From contig NC_090281.1 in NCBI RefSeq assembly GCF_037392515.1, forward strand, positions 47,096,645-47,160,644: a stretch of DNA of 64,000 nucleotides, read 5' to 3'. Each line of letters starts with the position of its first letter. Position 1 is the first letter of the stretch. The position numbers were made by a program, and so were the translations under genes. Positions 61,601 to 64,000 of the stretch are shown here, piece by piece. The notes under the pieces were generated by a model. The model saw only the letters and a list, made by a program, of their open reading frames with translations. It was not told where the DNA came from and did not search any database. This DNA is from Haliotis asinina. Lineage: Eukaryota; Mollusca; Gastropoda; Lepetellida; Haliotidae.

Positions 61601-64000
61601 TCTGGGCAACAGCTGTTGTTCGGCAAAAATATCTTACGAAGAATTACCCCACTCACACTTATGGCCATTCAATACTGATGTCAAGTTTACAATTTTGTGT
61701 ATGCTGGTATAACACTGACCATTTTACATGCTATTTCTATACTCATATCTGTGATATTCTAGTTGGTATTACTGTCACTCGCTCACAGGTTTTTCAAAAT
61801 TTAACTTTATTTGTTCTAAAATTATCACTTGTTTTTAGTCACAATATGGCAGAAATATTGCCAATGTGAGCATTAAATCTTTACTCAATCACTTACTGTC
61901 TACTAAGATCAGTGAGTAAGTGGGTGAGTTGAGTTTTATGCCGCACCCAGCAATATTCCAGATATATGGCAGCGATCTGTAAATAATCAAATTGGGACCA
62001 GACAATCCAGTGATCATCAACATGAGCATCGAACTGCGCAATTGGGGATAAACATATCAGTGTATGGGCAAAATTATGAGGTTGCATGCACAAGAGGTTT
62101 CTGTAGTTTGAGTCGGCCAATAGTTGTTTGGATTTCTGAATCTTTGGTTCCAGGGAGTCATGTATTCAAACCAGCATATCATGTTCTTTCTCCATGTACT
62201 CAGACAACCACTTCCCAATGTAAATAGATGGCACAGTATCATATTGTACTATCTTTACAGTGTTTCCATTTACCGGTGTTTTCCGACATAACATGCCCTG
62301 TACTGGAAATCTCATGCGCTATCGGTTCAGAGTACCGGTAAATATCATATGCAGTTAGTTGGGTGTAAGACAAGTGGTAGTAATCATATGTTAAAAACGC
62401 ACTTTGCAATAAAATCATCTGACTTTTTGGTCTCATCACCATTGAAAAATATGATAATGGAAATCCCTCTGATCAATATTCAGAAGTCACCAAAGTAAAG
62501 TGTTCTGGTTAGCTGAGAAAGCAATTCACAACAACTTGTGTCCTCCCTGTCTGGTGGAAAGATACGAGTAATTATGACAGGCTTTCAATGTACATGTCAG
62601 ATGGCAACTCAAAAGCAAACAACAATGTCATCTTTTCCAGTAGGGGTCACGCTTATTTGCCGAAACGCAAGGTTAACGAAAATGAGGAAGCTACTGGTGA
62701 CATTCGTAATAACAATGATTGCCAAAAAGATTCAAACTGTCAGTGAAAAGAAGAGAGTCAAGTGGTTTAATGAGGACTGGTTTCACGAATTTCACTGGTT
62801 ATGTACTAAAAAATCACCAGAACGGGAAACTTCATAAGTTTTGCAAAATATGTGAAGCAGTTAGTAAATTGAATGTATTTACTTGTGGGAGAATTAATTG
62901 ACCAAAACAGCTTTGAAAGAACAGCTGTGACAGCCATAGTCATCCTGAGGTTGGGTATTTTGTTGGTTTTTTCAGGTGGGGCCGGGGGAGAATGGGATCA
63001 TTACCGTTATAGTACAGAACTATTGAAAATTGTAACGTGCCAAAAATATTCATTGCTGTCGGTAACTGTACCAGATGTTTGAAAAGTTAGTGGAAATACT
63101 GCTTTAAGTTCGCTATTAAAAAAGTAACGTGTGAAATGTTTTCTGTGTGGGTTTTCGAAGTAAAAAATTGAAAGGTCCAAAACTTTTCGGTATTCAGTCA
63201 TCAATTTCTGGAGGGTTGTCAAACATTCACAAGGAGAGATAGTATATTGGAATAAGAAACTGAACAGCAACATATTCCCCACGTACTTCTCTCCTTCTCT
63301 GCCTCAGACAACTGTGGTCTGTCTGGTTGTCCCGATGGTTGTGGGGAAGTAGCTGAAGAGCGTGAGTGATTCCCACTGTGGCGACGGTGTCCGCCCGACG
63401 TGGTGTGATGGGGGCTCAGACGAGACGAACTTGAGTGGGTGGAGCTGGAGTGGGAGGTTGTCTCATGATGACGAGGAGAGTGGCTTGGGGACACTGTCCG
63501 ACTTGTGCTGCGTGAGCCATGAGCTGGTTGGAACCCAAGATCAATGAGCTGTTCCTTGGCTTCCTCCTCATTGTTGCCGCACCTGCAAATTGTATCTATG
63601 GTAACTGGGATGTAGCTAAGATACACTGTGTTAGGAAACTATGGCAACTGTGATTACAAAATGCCATTAAGAAATTTGTAACATATGTTATATTTGGGAT
63701 TACACTTATTGAGTAAAGTACAAATTCTGGTACTTTTTGGGTTGAGTCCGTTTCTGGATTTGAAGCTCGGAGTCAGGCACCTATTTGCCAGCTCAGTGGT
63801 GTGGTATGCATCTATGGCAACTAGGAAGTAACTCACATGGCCAGTATGTCCTGGATGACCCCGACTGTAGCAACTGGAAACATGTCCTTGAGCCGTGAGG
63901 CTGGTGTATTGGTTAGCTGCTGAACAGGTTGCTCCTTGGTGTAGCCCTTGCCCAGCAGCTCTGACACCGTGTGACCATAGTGGTTGTGGTTTCTGTTGTC
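49663..64000 (-). CDS. CUE-like domain protein, nine exons, 5' end beyond window
   Basis: Exons: 64000-63837 (open at the edge), 63582-63287, 60260-60143, 59100-59072, 58550-58409, 57118-57005, 53715-53593, 50590-50438 and 49861-49663. Phases agree at every join and the sum, 1338 bp, gives 445 aa plus stop. The first two exons form a CUE-like segment: LKDMFPVATVGVIQDILAM followed by CGNNEEEAKEQLIDLGF. The third exon holds a second possible one (LKSQYPSVGMDIITMALEA). A His/Ser-rich linker lies between them. Residues after that are Ser/Thr-rich and probably disordered. The last two exons repeat GPNP and GPD/GPQ pieces (HGPNPDLRNGPDKTLL; QGPNPANRCGPDRDRV). CUE domains bind ubiquitin, so a cytosolic ubiquitin-linked role is an inference. 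I cannot name the orthologue. Two junctions lie next to minisatellites made from copies of themselves. Confidence 0.72.
50100..50355. repeat. Minisatellite, ~55-62-bp unit
   Basis: About five units around GGTCCAGAGATGACATTGCC and TTTCTCCAGTTTCCTAACAT, in the last intron of the CUE-like gene. Confidence 0.75.
51664..51905 (-). mobile_element. SINE-like dispersed repeat (family 1)
   Basis: Begins GTGAGTGAGTGAGTTTTAGG, contains GGACCAGACAATCCAGTGAT and ends in CCTGGATATTCATGGGTC. Confidence 0.8.
52430..52985. repeat. Minisatellite, ~80-85-bp unit
   Basis: About six or seven degenerate units of TGGATAAGTGGGTGGATGA, GTTGATGTGGGTGGT and GCCTGGGTGG. G-rich on the plus strand. Confidence 0.7.
53345..53650. 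repeat. Minisatellite across an exon end, ~71-76-bp unit
   Basis: Four units of ACATTGACACCAACATGCAG, TGTTCTACCTGTGTAAGCTG and TGATGTGATTGGTCAGCCTA. The right-most unit contains the 3' part and donor site of the exon 53715-53593 (minus strand CACAG-GTAGAAC), so the donor is present in several copies. Confidence 0.8.
54375..54530. repeat. Minisatellite, 19-bp unit
   Basis: Eight units of GGATTATAGAGGGATGTCT and GCATTATAGAGGGATGACT variants. Confidence 0.9.
54770..54905. repeat. Degenerate tandem repeat, ~30-bp unit
   Basis: About four units around CTACAACAGATTGCACAGATC and related sequence. Confidence 0.55.
55007..55962. mobile_element. Non-autonomous DNA transposon with 15-bp TIRs
   Basis: CAGTGTCTATTCTAG at 55013-55027 is matched inverted at 55942-55956. 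CACAGC flanks both ends (55007-55012 and 55957-55962), a likely 6-bp target duplication. The 0.9-kb interior has short open frames only. The superfamily is unclear: the CAGTG terminus recalls hAT, but hAT duplicates 8 bp. Confidence 0.68.
56090..56470. repeat. Degenerate tandem repeat, ~35-40-bp unit
   Basis: Repeated CATGACATGATCCCACC and CCCTGGGTCATGATGTGATC pieces, about ten units, in an intron of the CUE-like gene. Confidence 0.7.
57470..58010. repeat. Minisatellite, ~45-bp dimeric unit
   Basis: Alternating half-units GTGCACTGGGACCAATGAAT and GTGGACTGGGACCAACTAAA with short A/T joins, about 24 half-units. Open frames on both strands are by-products. Confidence 0.85.
58040..58100. repeat. 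TCTA/TCTG microsatellite
   Basis: Imperfect run of TCTG and TCTA tetranucleotides. Confidence 0.85.
58207..58264 (+). repeat. Dispersed repeat with CCATGCTTCAAACAATTC motif
   Basis: Third copy of the repeat described at 3930-3990. Confidence 0.5.
58571..58690 (-). mobile_element. SINE-like fragment (family 1)
   Basis: Begins GTGAGTGAATGAGTTCAGAT, contains CTGCACTCAGCAATATGCCC and breaks off after ATCCATTGATCAACACTAT. Confidence 0.65.
58715..58880. repeat. Three-copy tandem repeat, ~65-70 bp
   Basis: Units of AATAAACTACGGAGGTTCGT, AACAGACTTGGAACATTGGG and TGAGATTTCT. Confidence 0.75.
59190..59352 (-). mobile_element. tRNA-derived SINE (family 2)
   Basis: Tail GTGGGTTTAGTTTCATGCTG and head complement TTTACTGGGCTACCC; diverged. 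Confidence 0.7.
60230..61445. repeat. Minisatellite made from an exon start, 91-bp unit, 13 copies
   Basis: Each unit carries on the minus strand the acceptor CATGTTTAG and the first bases of the exon 60260-60143 (TGAAATCCAAGCTGAAGTCG), followed by CAGTATCCATGAACACACC. The real exon is at the left end; the 13 copies lie upstream of it in transcription order. In the gene's frame each copy reaches a TGA soon after its acceptor. Confidence 0.9.
61912..62046 (-). mobile_element. SINE-like fragment (family 1)
   Basis: Contains AGTGAGTAAGTGGGTGAGTT, CCGCACCCAGCAATATTCCA and GGGACCAGACAATCCAGTGA, then stops at CTGCGCAATTGGGG. Confidence 0.75.
62268..62343. repeat. Short inverted-repeat unit
   Basis: ATTTACCGGT and ACCGGTAAAT bound a 76-bp segment; possibly a tiny MITE. 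The rest of 62350-63280 is intron of the CUE-like gene without other recognised content. Confidence 0.4.

Overview
The window looks like nuclear DNA of a mollusc, most likely a vetigastropod such as an abalone (Haliotis). Genes are split into small exons with GT-AG introns, are sparse, and sit in a sea of tandem repeats. Two dispersed SINE-like families, which I associate from memory with abalone sequence, recur throughout; that taxonomic call is inference. No rRNA, tRNA gene, CRISPR array or prokaryotic operon was seen.

Layout. (1) 0.6-3.8 kb, minus: a four-exon gene for a basic protein of about 203 aa with a Cys-x2-Cys ... CNACG zinc-binding exon. (2) 6.7-8.4 kb: decayed LINE 3' ends, then minisatellites and SINEs to 12 kb. 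(3) 12.2-22.5 kb, plus: a TMEM272-like four-helix membrane protein gene. One of its introns holds a 7.9-kb foldback-like element with 1.87-kb nearly identical inverted arms and a 6-bp target duplication. (4) 24.8-28.8 kb, minus, and 34.1-43.2 kb, plus: two divergent genes, here called A and B, for secreted tyrosine-rich repeat proteins. They share the order signal peptide, propeptide ending in RLKR, Tyr-rich repeat exon, short helical C-terminal exon. Gene B also carries six tandem copies of a 1.28-kb cassette, each with two phase 1-1 exons. Large minisatellites lie in and between them. (5) 44.9-47.0 kb: a 2-kb non-autonomous DNA transposon at a TTAA site. (6) 49.7-64.0 kb, minus: nine exons of a gene for a protein with CUE-like segments, open at the right edge. 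Its introns contain many minisatellites, two of which include the gene's own splice junctions.

How the parts relate. All exon models were built by hand from splice sites and phase; each summed coding length is a multiple of three, which is the main internal check. Genes A and B are the most novel part: a divergent paralogous pair of secreted Tyr/Ser/Thr repeat proteins with candidate furin sites, of the kind used in shell, periostracum, mucus, adhesive or egg-coat matrices. Which of these applies cannot be told from sequence alone. The other three genes look like unrelated housekeeping or membrane genes.
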